Part shown: positions 1-10,236 of the stretch, one piece after another | How the letters are laid out: each line of letters opens with the position of its first letter | Position numbering within the stretch: position 1 is the stretch's first letter | Assembly: GCA_022842245.1 (NCBI GenBank) | Contig: JALHPZ010000023.1 | Span: forward strand, 41,532-105,531 | Reading direction: 5' to 3' | Length of the DNA: 64,000 bases | From: Gemmataceae bacterium | Lineage (GTDB): Bacteria > Planctomycetota > Planctomycetia > Gemmatales > Gemmataceae | Notes under the pieces: generated by a model | Database searches by the model: none | What the model saw: only the letters and a program-made list of their open reading frames with translations | What the model was told of the DNA's origin: nothing | Program-made: the position numbers and the translations under genes

Positions 1-135
1 GCCCCGGAAGCGCACGGCCTGTACGCCCGAGAGCAGAAGCCCCACCAGAACGGCGATGATGGCGATCACCACCAGCAGTTCGACCAGCGTGAAGCCGGAC
101 GGCATCCGGCGCGGCGGAGATGGCGACCGCAACAT
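1..135 (-). CDS. Prepilin-type N-terminal protein, partial (DUF1559/GspG-like pseudopilin)
   Basis: Only the first 45 residues lie in the window; the gene runs off the left edge. They contain a short basic leader, then G-FTLVE followed by a long hydrophobic helix (LLVVIAIIAVLVGLLL) and VQAVR. This is the class III signal processed by a prepilin peptidase before the G/F junction, with Glu at +5 of the mature protein. The VQ.VR end of the helix resembles the DUF1559 pseudopilins that are abundant in planctomycetes. It lies downstream of gspF on the same strand (61-bp gap), so it is probably the last visible gene of the secretion/pilus operon. The subfamily cannot be settled without the C-terminus. 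Confidence 0.8.
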   Translation of the reverse strand, partial: MLRSPSPPRRMPSGFTLVELLVVIAIIAVLVGLLLSGVQAVRFRG

Positions 136-196
136 GGGAAAGACTCCTGATGAAACCCTCCCGCGGACGAACGTCCGCGGGCTTCGTTTGCGAACC

Positions 197-1435
197 TTAT
201 TTCGACAGACCTTCCAGCAGCTTGATCAGCGGCAGGAACAGCGAGATCACGATCGCGCCGATCACGCCGCCGAGGAACACGATCATGATCGGCTCCAAGA
301 GCGAGATCAGGCTCTTCACCAGCGTGTCGACTTCTTCGTCGTAGAAGTCGGCCACCTTGTACAGCATCGTGTCGAGGTCGCCGGTCTCCTCGCCGACCTC
401 GACCATGTTCACGACCATGTCGTCCACGAGTCGGGCTTCGCGAAGCGGGTCAGCAATGGTATCCCCTTCGCGGATGGATTCCAAAACCCGCTGGAACATC
501 CGCTCGAAGACGACGTTGTTGGCGGTATCCTTCACGATCGACAGGGCTTCGAGGATCGGCACGCCGGAACTGATGAGCGTTCCCAAGGTGCGCATCGTTC
601 GGGCCACGATCGTTTTCTCGACGAGGCTCCCGACAATGGGTATCCAGAGCGTCATTCTGTCGAGAGCGTAATTCCCGGCCTTGGTCAATCGGATGAGTTT
701 GATCAACAAGTAGACGCCGAGCGGGAACAAGGGGATGACATACCAGTAGCTGGCGACCCAGTCGGAGACGTCGATGAGGATCTTGGTGGCCTGCGGGAGG
801 CTGAGACCGAACTCCTCGAAGATCTTTTTGAACTTCGGGATGATCGACACCATGATGAACGTGAGGATCCCGACGGCGACCATGATGACGACGCTCGGGT
901 AGACCATCGCGCCGACGACCTTGCGCTTCAGGCTCTGGCTCTTCTCCTTGAACTCGGCGAGGCGCTGGAGGATGACTTCGAGCGCACCGCCGGCCTCGCC
1001 GGCCTTCACCATGTTCACGTAGAGGCGGTCGAAGCACTTCGGGTGCCGGCCGAGCGACTCGGAGAGCGTCGAGCCGGACTCGACGTCCTCGACGACGTCG
1101 ATGAGCGCGTTCTTGAGGGCGCTCGGCTTCATCTGCTTTTCGAGGATGCGCAGGCTTCGCAGCACCGGCAGGCCGGCGTCCTGCAGCGTGCTGAACTGCC
1201 GCGTGAAGATGCAGAGCATCTTCTGCGACACGCCGCCGAGGACGAAGGTCTTGCGGCTCTTGCCGGTCTTCTTCTTCTGGCCCTTCTTGCCCTTGACCTG
1301 CGCGGCGGTGAGCTTCGTGACGAAGTAGCCCATCGCCTTGATCTTCTGCGACGCTTCCTCTTCGTTCCCGGCGTCGACGGAGTCTTTCACTTCCTGGCCG
1401 GACGTATCCAGCGCTTCGAATTTGAACGTCGGCAT
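197..1435 (-). CDS. gspF: Type II secretion / type IV pilus inner-membrane platform protein GspF/PilC
   Basis: A 412-residue protein, close to the usual family length. It has the duplicated GspF domain: a soluble half (about 70-170), a membrane segment near 170-200 (VVIMVAVGILTFIM), a second soluble half with GVPILEALSIV and VVNMVEVGEETGDLD, and a C-terminal membrane pair ending near LIKLLEGL. The N-terminal FKFEALDTSGQEV stretch is typical of the family. GspF anchors the assembly ATPase in the inner membrane and couples it to pseudopilin assembly. The ATG at 1435 is preceded by GAGGG about 9 bp upstream, and the gene follows the upstream ATPase by only 9 bp, so the two are surely co-transcribed. 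Confidence 0.95.
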   Translation of the reverse strand: MPTFKFEALDTSGQEVKDSVDAGNEEEASQKIKAMGYFVTKLTAAQVKGKKGQKKKTGKSRKTFVLGGVSQKMLCIFTRQFSTLQDAGLPVLRSLRILEKQMKPSALKNALIDVVEDVESGSTLSESLGRHPKCFDRLYVNMVKAGEAGGALEVILQRLAEFKEKSQSLKRKVVGAMVYPSVVIMVAVGILTFIMVSIIPKFKKIFEEFGLSLPQATKILIDVSDWVASYWYVIPLFPLGVYLLIKLIRLTKAGNYALDRMTLWIPIVGSLVEKTIVARTMRTLGTLISSGVPILEALSIVKDTANNVVFERMFQRVLESIREGDTIADPLREARLVDDMVVNMVEVGEETGDLDTMLYKVADFYDEEVDTLVKSLISLLEPIMIVFLGGVIGAIVISLFLPLIKLLEGLSK

Positions 1436-1444
1436 ATCCAGCCC

Positions 1445-3661
1445 TCAGGATGATTCGTGTTCGTCTTCGCCCAGCGGCAGACCGATATCCGTATCAATGG
1501 CGAGCGTCGTGACGCCGGCGAGCAGGGCTTCGACGCCGGCTTCGCGCAGGCCCTTGATGCCGATTTTCCGCGTGTAGGCGCGGATCTGGTCGTTCGACGC
1601 CCCGCGGCTGATCATGTCGCGGATGTCGTCGTTGATGAGCATCAGCTCGTAGATACCGGTCCGGCCCTTGAAGCCGAGGTTGTTGCACTTGTCGCAGCCT
1701 TCGCCGTAGAAGAACTTCCCGCCGCCCAGTTGCTCGGTCGTCAGGTTCAGTTCCATCAGCTGGTCGCGCGTCGGCTCGTAAGGGGTCTTGCAAACCTGGC
1801 AGACGCGGCGCACGAGCCGCTGCGCCTGAATGGCTTCGAGCGTGGCGGTGATGAGGAACGGCTCGACGCCCATGTCCCGCAGGCGCGTGATGGACGACGG
1901 CGCGTCGTTCGTGTGCAGCGTGCTGAACACGAGGTGCCCCGTCAGCGACGCCTGGATGGCGATCTGCGCCGTTTCGAGGTCGCGGATCTCGCCGATGAGG
2001 ATGATGTCCGGGTCTTGCCGGAGAATCGCGCGGAGGGCGGCGGCGAAGGTCAGGTCGATCTCGTGGTTGATCGGGCACTGCACGAGGCCGTCGATTTCGT
2101 ACTCGACCGGGTCTTCGGTCGTGATGATCTTGGTGTCGATGTCGTTGAGTTCGGAAAGGGCCGAGTAGAGTGTCGTCGTTTTGCCGGAGCCGGTGGGACC
2201 GGTCACGAGGCAGATGCCGTTGGGCTTCTTGATGACCTGCCGGAACTCGGCGAGAAGTTTCGTCGGCATGCCGATCTTGTCGAGCGACAGGCCGACGTTC
2301 GACTGGTCCAGCACCCGGATGACGACCGACTCGCCGAAGAGCGTGGGCAGCACGCTGACGCGCATGTCGATCCGGCTGCCGCCGAGGTTCAGCTCGATGC
2401 GCCCGTCCTGCGGGAGCCGGCGTTCGGCGATGTCGAGGTTCGACATGACCTTGATCCGGCTGGCGATGGCGGTGGCGAGGTGGCGTGGCGGGGGCACCAT
2501 CTCGTACAGCACCCCGTCGCACTTGTACCGCATCTTGTATTCGTCTTCGAACGGCTCGAAGTGGATGTCCGATGCCTTGTCCCGGATGGCCATGAGCATG
2601 ACCATGTTGATCAGCTTCCGCACCGGGGCCGAGTGCGCCATTTCTTCGAGGCTGTTCAGGTCGATGCTCGTCTCGCGCTTCATCGCGGCCCGGTTCAGGT
2701 CCGCGTCCCCTTCGAGTTCCTTGATGATGCTGGCGATCGATTCCTCGTCGATCGCGGCGCTGGTGGAGTAGCACTTCTTCATCAGGTCTTCGACGGCCTT
2801 GGGGGCCGCCAGTACGGCCTTTACCTCCGCGATGCCGAGGAAGTTGCGGATGTCGTCCAGCGCCTGCAAGTTGTTCGGATCCGCCATCGCGACGGTCAGA
2901 ACATTGTTCTCGAACGAGATCGGCGCGACCTTGTAGAGGTCCGCCATCGTCTGCGGCACCTTCGCGGTCGCGTCCTTGTTCGGCTTCACGTCCTCGAGGC
3001 TCTGCACCTTCATTCCGTGCAGTTCGGCCTGCGCCTGGAGCAGTTGATCCTCGTTCACGAGGCCGCGCGAAGCCACAAGCTCGTGGAGCTTGTCGTCGCT
3101 GGTGCGCATGTCCTCGTAGATGGAATCGAGCTGCGCGTCGTCGAGGAAGCCGAGGTCGACGAGTTTCTGGCCGAGTTGCTTGGAACTGGCGTCGACGTGG
3201 GTGAGGGATTTCTTCGCGGGCGGCTTGGGTGCGGGCTTGGGAGCCGGGGCGGCGGGCTTCTGTCCGGCAGCCGGGGGCTTCGGAGCGCCCGGGGTGGGCG
3301 GCTTGACGCCGGGGGCCGCGGGTGCGGCGGGCTTCTGCCCCGTCGCGGCGGGCGCCGCGGGCTTTTGCTGGGGCGTGCCTGGTGCGACGGGCTTTGGCGT
3401 GGGCGCGCCGCCCGTCGGCGCGGTTGGCGGCTTGGCACCGGCGGCCGGCGGCGTGCTGCCAATCGGCTTCGGCGCCGGCGACACCGGCCGTTGCGCCGGT
3501 GGTTGACCCGGAGAGACCGGCTTGTTCCCGTCGGCCTGCGGCGGCACCGGCGGCTTCTGGACCGGCGCGGCGCCTTGCGGCGGCTTCGCCCCGGCCGCCG
3601 GCGGCGTGCCGGGCACGGCCGGCTTCTTCGGGTCGTTCGGGCTTGGCGGGGTCGTGGACAT
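1445..3661 (-). CDS. gspE: GspE/PilB assembly ATPase with long Pro/Ala/Lys-rich N-terminal extension
   Basis: A 738-residue cytoplasmic hexameric ATPase expected to power pseudopilin or pilin assembly. Residues 1-150 are almost entirely Pro, Ala, Lys and Gly and have no counterpart in the usual 550-600-residue family. An MshEN-type domain follows (about 155-310). The ATPase core has Walker A GPTGSGKTTT near 488, an Asp box/Walker B region IILIGEIRDLETA near 553 and STLHTNDAPSSITRL. A zinc-binding pair CQVC (about 622) and CDKC (about 657) is also present. It lies between gspF and pilT in one leftward gene run. The start at 3661 has AAAGG about 10 bp upstream. A homologous second ATPase is encoded at 5172-6893. 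Confidence 0.93.
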   Translation of the reverse strand: MSTTPPSPNDPKKPAVPGTPPAAGAKPPQGAAPVQKPPVPPQADGNKPVSPGQPPAQRPVSPAPKPIGSTPPAAGAKPPTAPTGGAPTPKPVAPGTPQQKPAAPAATGQKPAAPAAPGVKPPTPGAPKPPAAGQKPAAPAPKPAPKPPAKKSLTHVDASSKQLGQKLVDLGFLDDAQLDSIYEDMRTSDDKLHELVASRGLVNEDQLLQAQAELHGMKVQSLEDVKPNKDATAKVPQTMADLYKVAPISFENNVLTVAMADPNNLQALDDIRNFLGIAEVKAVLAAPKAVEDLMKKCYSTSAAIDEESIASIIKELEGDADLNRAAMKRETSIDLNSLEEMAHSAPVRKLINMVMLMAIRDKASDIHFEPFEDEYKMRYKCDGVLYEMVPPPRHLATAIASRIKVMSNLDIAERRLPQDGRIELNLGGSRIDMRVSVLPTLFGESVVIRVLDQSNVGLSLDKIGMPTKLLAEFRQVIKKPNGICLVTGPTGSGKTTTLYSALSELNDIDTKIITTEDPVEYEIDGLVQCPINHEIDLTFAAALRAILRQDPDIILIGEIRDLETAQIAIQASLTGHLVFSTLHTNDAPSSITRLRDMGVEPFLITATLEAIQAQRLVRRVCQVCKTPYEPTRDQLMELNLTTEQLGGGKFFYGEGCDKCNNLGFKGRTGIYELMLINDDIRDMISRGASNDQIRAYTRKIGIKGLREAGVEALLAGVTTLAIDTDIGLPLGEDEHESS

Positions 3662-3788
3662 CGGTGTGGACCTTTATTCGCAAGGACGGCCGCTCAACCA
3701 AATCCGGGAGACAGCCGCGAGAGTTCGATTCGGGATTCTGCGATTCCGTTGAAAAACTCCGGGCACTCGCGAAACGAGTGCCCGACCC

Positions 3789-4985
3789 TCAACGCTTGTA
3801 CGGGGCCTTGCGAGGTCGGCGACGATCATCGTCGTCGTCGTCCTCGTCGTCGTCATCATCGTCGTCATCGTCCTCGTCGTCGTCATCATCCTCGTCATCT
3901 TCGTCTTCAAGCAGGCCGCGCTCGAACGCCGCGATCTTCGCCGCCAGTTCGGCCGGCTTGGCCGCTTTGAGAAGGGCTTCTTCCTTCGCGACGAGCTGGT
4001 CCTTCCACAGGTTGAACAGCGATTCGTCGAGCAGGAACATCCCGTGCTTCCGCCCTGTCTGGATGGCGGAGTCGATCCGGTAGACCTTGTTCTCGCGGAT
4101 CAGGTTCTGGATGGCCGGCGTCACCACCATCATCTCGTAGGCGGCGATGACCGACTCGGGAATCTTGGGCAGGAGCGCCTGCGAGAGCACCCCCATGAGC
4201 GCGGTCGATAGCTGCGTGCGGACCTGGTCCTGCTGCTCCTTCGGGAAGACGTCGATGATCCGGTTGATCGTGGACGCGGCCCCGGAGGTGTGCAACGTGC
4301 CGAACACGACGTGGCCGGTTTCGGCCGCCTCGATGGCGGCGTGAATCGTTTCCAAGTCCCGCATTTCGCCGACGAGGATCACGTCGGGGTCCATCCGCAG
4401 CGCGCGGCGGATGCCTTCCTTGAACTCCGGCACATCCACGCCGATTTCCCGCTGGTTCACCGTGCACTTCTTGTGCTTGTGGTAATACTCGATCGGGTCT
4501 TCGAGCGTGATGATGTGGCGGTCGTAGTTGTCGTTGATGAAGTTCAGCATCGACGCGAGCGACGTGGTCTTGCCGGAACCGGTCGGCCCGGTGACGAGGA
4601 GCAAGCCCCGCGGCCGGACGATTAGGGAGCGGATCGCCTCCGGCATGCGCAGCTGCTCGAAGGTGAGGAACTGGGAGGGGATGCGCCGCATGACCATGCC
4701 GATGGTGCCGCGCTGCTTGAAGATGGCGACGCGGAACCGCATGCCGTCGGTGTATTCGATGGCGAAGTCGGCTCCGCCCTTCTGCTGCAACTCCTGCTGG
4801 CAGCGGTCCGGCGTGATCGACTTCATCAGACCGGTCGTGTCGTCGGGGTCGAGAATCTTGGCGTCCAGCTTGCGCATCCGGCCGCCCGCGCGAATCACCG
4901 GCGGTTGCCCGACGCTAATGTGCAAGTCGCTGGCCTTCATCTGAATGACCGTGGACAGCAACTTTTCCATCGCAACAGTGGCCAC
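3789..4985 (-). CDS. pilT: PilT-type pilus retraction ATPase with poly-acidic C-terminal tail
   Basis: A 398-residue PilT/PilU-family ATPase that would depolymerise pilin. It contains the N-terminal MKASDLHISVGQPP signature, Walker A GPTGSGKTTS near 135, Walker B DPDVILVGEMRD near 202, GTLHTSGAASTINRIID and an AYEMM stretch. I chose the GTG at 4985 because AAGGAG lies 7 bp upstream and homology begins there; the frame stays open to an ATG at 5084, which would add 33 low-complexity residues. The last 39 codons are unusual: 28 consecutive Asp/Glu residues followed by a basic end (RRRPRKAPYKR). No PilB-like zinc Cys pairs are present, as expected for PilT. Confidence 0.92.
   Translation of the reverse strand: MATVAMEKLLSTVIQMKASDLHISVGQPPVIRAGGRMRKLDAKILDPDDTTGLMKSITPDRCQQELQQKGGADFAIEYTDGMRFRVAIFKQRGTIGMVMRRIPSQFLTFEQLRMPEAIRSLIVRPRGLLLVTGPTGSGKTTSLASMLNFINDNYDRHIITLEDPIEYYHKHKKCTVNQREIGVDVPEFKEGIRRALRMDPDVILVGEMRDLETIHAAIEAAETGHVVFGTLHTSGAASTINRIIDVFPKEQQDQVRTQLSTALMGVLSQALLPKIPESVIAAYEMMVVTPAIQNLIRENKVYRIDSAIQTGRKHGMFLLDESLFNLWKDQLVAKEEALLKAAKPAELAAKIAAFERGLLEDEDDEDDDDDEDDDDDDDDDEDDDDDDRRRPRKAPYKR
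3825..3908. repeat. GAC/GAT/GAG trinucleotide tract encoding a 28-residue acidic run
   Basis: Twenty-eight consecutive codons of the pilT 3-prime end are GAC, GAT or GAA/GAG. They read on the plus strand as runs of GTC and ATC with interspersed CTC or TTC. The mixture of GAC and GAT argues against very recent pure slippage but still fits repeat expansion. Confidence 0.9.
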
Positions 4986-5171
4986 GGCACACTCCTTCGG
5001 TGGTGGCGACGCCGGACGGCGAGAGGAATCGAGACGGGACGAACGCCGGGCGGTGCGAGTTTCGCTCGGCGGCGGACTGCTCAATTATTCGCGGGATCCG
5101 GTGGGCCTCCAAAAGGGCCGAGAGGAATTCTCCCGGCCGGGGTGAAATCGATCCGAGCAGGGTGAATCGCG

Positions 5172-6893
<1,722 letters not shown>

Positions 6894-7144
6894 GGCGACT
6901 CTCCCGAGGGGCGGCGATGGGGGACGTTGTACGGAAGCGGACCGGGGCGACCGACCGGCGAACGGACGAACGGATTGGGCGATGGGGGCCGGACGGGCGA
7001 AGTACGCGGTACACGATGGACTACATGAGTGTTCGATGAGACCGACTCTTTTCCCTATCTTGACCGAAGCCACCCCCTTTCCACAAGGGGCTAATTGTGA
7101 AAAATGCCCACCGGACCCCGGACTTTCCCGAAAGAACAACACCC

Positions 7145-8575
7145 ATGACCCGCCTGCTGTTGGCACTCGTGGTTGCGCTGGTCGGTGCGGCGCCCGCGAT
7201 CGCGCAGGAAAAGCCGCTCGCGCGCATCGCCTTCGGGTCGTGCGCCGATCAGGACAAACCCTGCCCGATCTGGGGATCGATCGGCAAGCTCCAACCCGAC
7301 CTGCTGGTGCTGCTCGGCGATACGATGTACGCCGACCTCGACAAGTCGAAGAAGGTCGACCCGAACCGGATCCGTGAGACCTACGGCAAGCTCGACGGCG
7401 AAGGGGAGTTTGCGAAGCTCAAGAAGACCGTGCCGATCCTTGCGACGTGGGACGATCACGACTTCGGCAAGAACGACGGTGATGCCCGGTTCCCCTTCAA
7501 GGACGAATCGCAGCAGATCTTCCTCGACTTCTTTGGCGTGCCGAAGGATTCGCCCCGCCGCACGCGCAAGGGCGTGTATCACGCGCAGGTGTTCGGCCCG
7601 GAGGGGAAGCGCGTCCAGGTCATCATGCTGGACGGCCGGTACCACCGGAGCACGATCACGACGAAGTTCAACCCGCGCCTTCGCGTCACGGAATCGCAGC
7701 CGAACACCGATCCCGCAGCGACGTTCCTCGGCGAAGAGCAGTGGACGTGGTTCGAGGAGCAGCTGAAGGTGCCGGCCGAGCTGCGCCTGATCGGTACCGG
7801 CATCCAGGTGCTCAGCGAGGAGCATCCGTTCGAGAAGTGGTCGCTGATCCCGCACGAGCGCGAGCGGCTCTTCAAGCTGCTGCGGGACACGAAGGCGAAC
7901 GGCGTCGTCTTCCTCAGCGGCGACCGGCACCTCGCCGAGTTGTCGATGTCTCAGGAGGCGATCTCGTACCCGCTCTACGACATCACCGCGAGCGGCTTCA
8001 ACCAGGCGAACAAGGCCTGGCGCGCCCCGGAGAAGAACCGCCACCGCGTGGCCGCGATGCCCTACGGCAACAATTTCGGCCTCATCACGATCGACTGGAC
8101 GAGCGAGACCAGCCCGCGCGTGACGCTGCAACTGCGGGACGAGGACGGCGAGATCGTGGTGCGGCACGCGATCCGGCTGGGGATGCTGACGCCGAACGAG
8201 AACGTGGCCGCGAAGCCGAAGACCGCGACAGAGCCGAAGCCGGGCGTTGAAGTGAAACGGCCGGAGGGCGTGTTGAGTCCGGCGGAGGCGCTGAAGGGGA
8301 AGGTCGGCGACGAGGTGACGCTGCAGTTCGAGGTGAAGGGCGGCCGGCTGACGGCGGACAAACGCCGGCTGTTCCTGAACAGCGAGGCCGACTTCCGGGA
8401 CGAGAAGAACTTCACGGTGGTGATGAACGCCAAGAGCCGCGAGGGGACTTGGAAGGACGCGACCGGCGACACCTTCAAGGGCAAGACTGTGCGGATCAAG
8501 GGGAAGCTGTCGAAGTTCCAGAACCAGATTCAGATCGAAGTGGACGACGAGAAGCAGGTGGAAGTGGTGAAGTAA
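7145..8575 (+). CDS. PhoD-like metallophosphatase, secreted, with C-terminal OB-fold-like domain
   Basis: A 476-residue exported protein that begins with a Sec signal peptide (MTRLLLALVVALVGAAPAIA). The body matches the PhoD/alkaline phosphatase D superfamily: FGSCAD, LLGDTMYAD, WDDHDFG and LSGDRHLAEL, which are the metal-ligand motifs of a calcineurin-like core (about 20-360). Its likely role is phosphoester hydrolysis outside the cytoplasm. After a Pro/Lys linker, about 90 C-terminal residues (VGDEVTLQFEV, FKGKTVRIKGKLS) look like an OB-fold add-on. The frame begins at 7097, but the ATG at 7145 starts the signal peptide. The gene is divergent from gspE across about 250 bp, which should hold both promoters. 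Confidence 0.82.
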   Translation: MTRLLLALVVALVGAAPAIAQEKPLARIAFGSCADQDKPCPIWGSIGKLQPDLLVLLGDTMYADLDKSKKVDPNRIRETYGKLDGEGEFAKLKKTVPILATWDDHDFGKNDGDARFPFKDESQQIFLDFFGVPKDSPRRTRKGVYHAQVFGPEGKRVQVIMLDGRYHRSTITTKFNPRLRVTESQPNTDPAATFLGEEQWTWFEEQLKVPAELRLIGTGIQVLSEEHPFEKWSLIPHERERLFKLLRDTKANGVVFLSGDRHLAELSMSQEAISYPLYDITASGFNQANKAWRAPEKNRHRVAAMPYGNNFGLITIDWTSETSPRVTLQLRDEDGEIVVRHAIRLGMLTPNENVAAKPKTATEPKPGVEVKRPEGVLSPAEALKGKVGDEVTLQFEVKGGRLTADKRRLFLNSEADFRDEKNFTVVMNAKSREGTWKDATGDTFKGKTVRIKGKLSKFQNQIQIEVDDEKQVEVVK

Positions 8576-8576
8576 G

Positions 8577-8614
8577 TTTAGCCGCGACGCGGAGTCTTCG
8601 GAGCGGAGCTCGGG
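8577..8614 (+). repeat. 38-bp repeat, copy 1 (inverted relative to 10183-10220)
   Basis: The segment beginning TTTAGCCGCGACGCGGAGTC matches the reverse complement of 10183-10220 at 35 of 38 positions. It lies two bases after the PhoD-like stop codon. Its partner lies after the WD40 gene, so the two copies bracket the two-gene block 8638-10148. Confidence 0.8.
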
Positions 8615-8637
8615 GGCCCCGGCAAGCATTTGACACT

Positions 8638-9033
8638 TCATTCGGGTTCGAGGCGTTCACGTTCGAGATCGGTCATCAACATACGAAGCAATTGCTGCCG
8701 CTCTTCCTCGGCGAGTCGTTCGCTGATTTCCCGGAGGCACTCGCGGTACTGTTGTAACGTCGTGGGCCGCTCGGACCGAGATCGTTCGTCTGGCGGGTCA
8801 ACCGTTGTCGCATCGATGACCCGAACGGTAATCTCGGACCCGAGCCCTATGGACGGTGTGGACCAGCGGAGGTGTTCATCGGTAGCGCAGTCGAGCCCAC
8901 CAACGCTGAGAAAGATGTCGTGTTCTCTTTCGGGATTGCTGATGCAGTTCACAATGGTGTGTAGAACGCCGTCGTCTCCAACTCCAGCGAGACATGAGCG
9001 GTGGCCGTTGATGGATACTTCAAGCGCCTTCAT
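8638..9033 (-). CDS. Hypothetical protein, 131 aa
   Basis: I do not recognise a family. The N-terminal 75 residues read as a compact beta-rich region (KALEVSINGHRSCLAGVGDDG, LSVGGLDCATDEHLRW). The C-terminal third is a charged amphipathic helix (LREISERLAEEERQQLLRMLM). GGAGGAG lies just upstream of the ATG at 9033, which supports real translation. The gene is convergent with the PhoD-like gene and divergent from the WD40 gene, inside the block bracketed by the 38-bp inverted repeats. Confidence 0.7.
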   Translation of the reverse strand: MKALEVSINGHRSCLAGVGDDGVLHTIVNCISNPEREHDIFLSVGGLDCATDEHLRWSTPSIGLGSEITVRVIDATTVDPPDERSRSERPTTLQQYRECLREISERLAEEERQQLLRMLMTDLERERLEPE

Positions 9034-9194
9034 TTCTCCTCCGCTTCCACCGCCAGATAGCTGTTTCGGGGGCTCTCAGGGGCCTTCCCCATTCTTGACA
9101 TTGGGTTTGGACTGTTCAACAACGAAATGGGCGACCGGCGCGACGTATGTCCGCCGGTCGTGGACAAAGTGAACACCGGCGGAGGATCTGCGAC

Positions 9195-10148
9195 GTGATC
9201 ACATGGAACGCCTATCCGGCCGAGCCGCCGGCCCGCGTGGCGAAGCTCGCGTTCGATCGCAGCGGCGAGCTCCTGCTGTCCGTGCCGGCCGCGAAGCTCA
9301 TCGGTAATCGCATGATCGTGGCCGATCCAATCCGGCTCTGGAGTCGGATCGGCAGGATGGTCAACGAGTTCCATGCGGTTCGGTTTCAGGTCCGCGATAC
9401 TAGCGTCGCGTCCATGTTTCACGCCGGCGGCGACCGACTCGTCACGGCCCACACTGATCAGCCGACCCGCGACGTTGATGGATACACGGATGTCCCATGT
9501 CAGGTGAGCGTGTGGGATCTGAATTCGGGCCAGCTCCTCGCGAGCGGCACGGGGCCGAGCCAGGTGTCCGACGTGGCAGGACTGCCCGACGGCAGGTTGC
9601 TGCTGGTGTCGCCGGACGCGGTCTGGCGCATGGATGCATCCCTGGCGGAACCCGCCGTCAAAGTTCCCGGTCGACCGCGGGCCGCGCCGAAGGCGACACG
9701 GCTAGCGGTGTCACCGGACGGCCAGCGGTTCGCCGCAGTGGGGAGAAGCCGGGCCACGGTCTGGTCGGCCGAGGGTGCCGCCCTGGCAAGCCGCGATCAT
9801 CCCAAGTCGCCGCAGAATGGACCGGCGGCGTTCCACCCCGACGCCCCAATCCTGGCCGTGGGTCACGGCACGGTCGTGGACCTCTGGAATTTCCGAACTG
9901 GTGAAGAGATAACACTTGTCGGGCACCGGCGGCCGATCTGGGCGGTCGGGTTCGGACCGGATGGCCGGACCGTCTACACCGCCGCCAGCGACGGGGTGGT
10001 CATCGTTTGGGACGCCGGGAGTGGGGGTGTTCGTCTGAAATACGACTTCGACACCGGCAAACTGTATTCGGCCGTCGTCGCGCCCGATGGCCTCACGCTG
10101 GCACTCGGCGGTGAGGACGGCCGGATCACGGTTGTCGACTTGGAATAA
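9195..10148 (+). CDS. WD40-repeat protein
   Basis: A 317-residue protein made largely of WD40-like blades. Visible signatures include VWDLNSGQLLASG, RLAVSPDGQRFAAVG, LWNFRTGEEI, VGHRRPIWAVGFGPDGRTVYTAASDGVVIVWD and LALGGEDGRITVVD. It should fold into a beta-propeller used for protein contacts; no catalytic domain is seen. I chose the GTG at 9195, which has GGAGG 9 bp upstream, rather than the first in-frame start at 9147. No signal peptide is evident. The partner is unknown. Confidence 0.8.
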   Translation: MITWNAYPAEPPARVAKLAFDRSGELLLSVPAAKLIGNRMIVADPIRLWSRIGRMVNEFHAVRFQVRDTSVASMFHAGGDRLVTAHTDQPTRDVDGYTDVPCQVSVWDLNSGQLLASGTGPSQVSDVAGLPDGRLLLVSPDAVWRMDASLAEPAVKVPGRPRAAPKATRLAVSPDGQRFAAVGRSRATVWSAEGAALASRDHPKSPQNGPAAFHPDAPILAVGHGTVVDLWNFRTGEEITLVGHRRPIWAVGFGPDGRTVYTAASDGVVIVWDAGSGGVRLKYDFDTGKLYSAVVAPDGLTLALGGEDGRITVVDLE

Positions 10149-10182
10149 AAATAGGAGGTTCAATTCCATCGTCTGGCCGCCA

Positions 10183-10220
10183 CCCGCGCTCGGCTCCGAA
10201 GACTCCGCCTCGCGGCTAAA
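10183..10220 (-). repeat. 38-bp repeat, copy 2 (inverted relative to 8577-8614)
   Basis: This segment (reverse complement beginning TTTAGCCGCGAGGCGGAGTC) lies 17 bp before the amidohydrolase start. It matches copy 1 in inverted orientation with three mismatches. Confidence 0.8.
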
Positions 10221-10236
10221 CGAATAGAATCATTTC

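Noticed and set aside
56..1453. A 465-codon rightward frame with high charge
   Set aside because: It is antisense to gspF, which has full family motifs, and its translation is low-complexity Asp/Arg/His text typical of the opposite strand of high-GC genes. The same applies to other long antisense frames such as 1457-3970, 15081-16880, 24327-26120, 25895-27400, 29884-31836, 31796-34315, 35268-36935 and 41856-43466.
3822..3910. Tandem trinucleotides considered as a CRISPR or minisatellite
   Set aside because: The period is 3, there are no spacers, and the tract is inside the pilT frame. No CRISPR array or cas gene was seen anywhere in the window.
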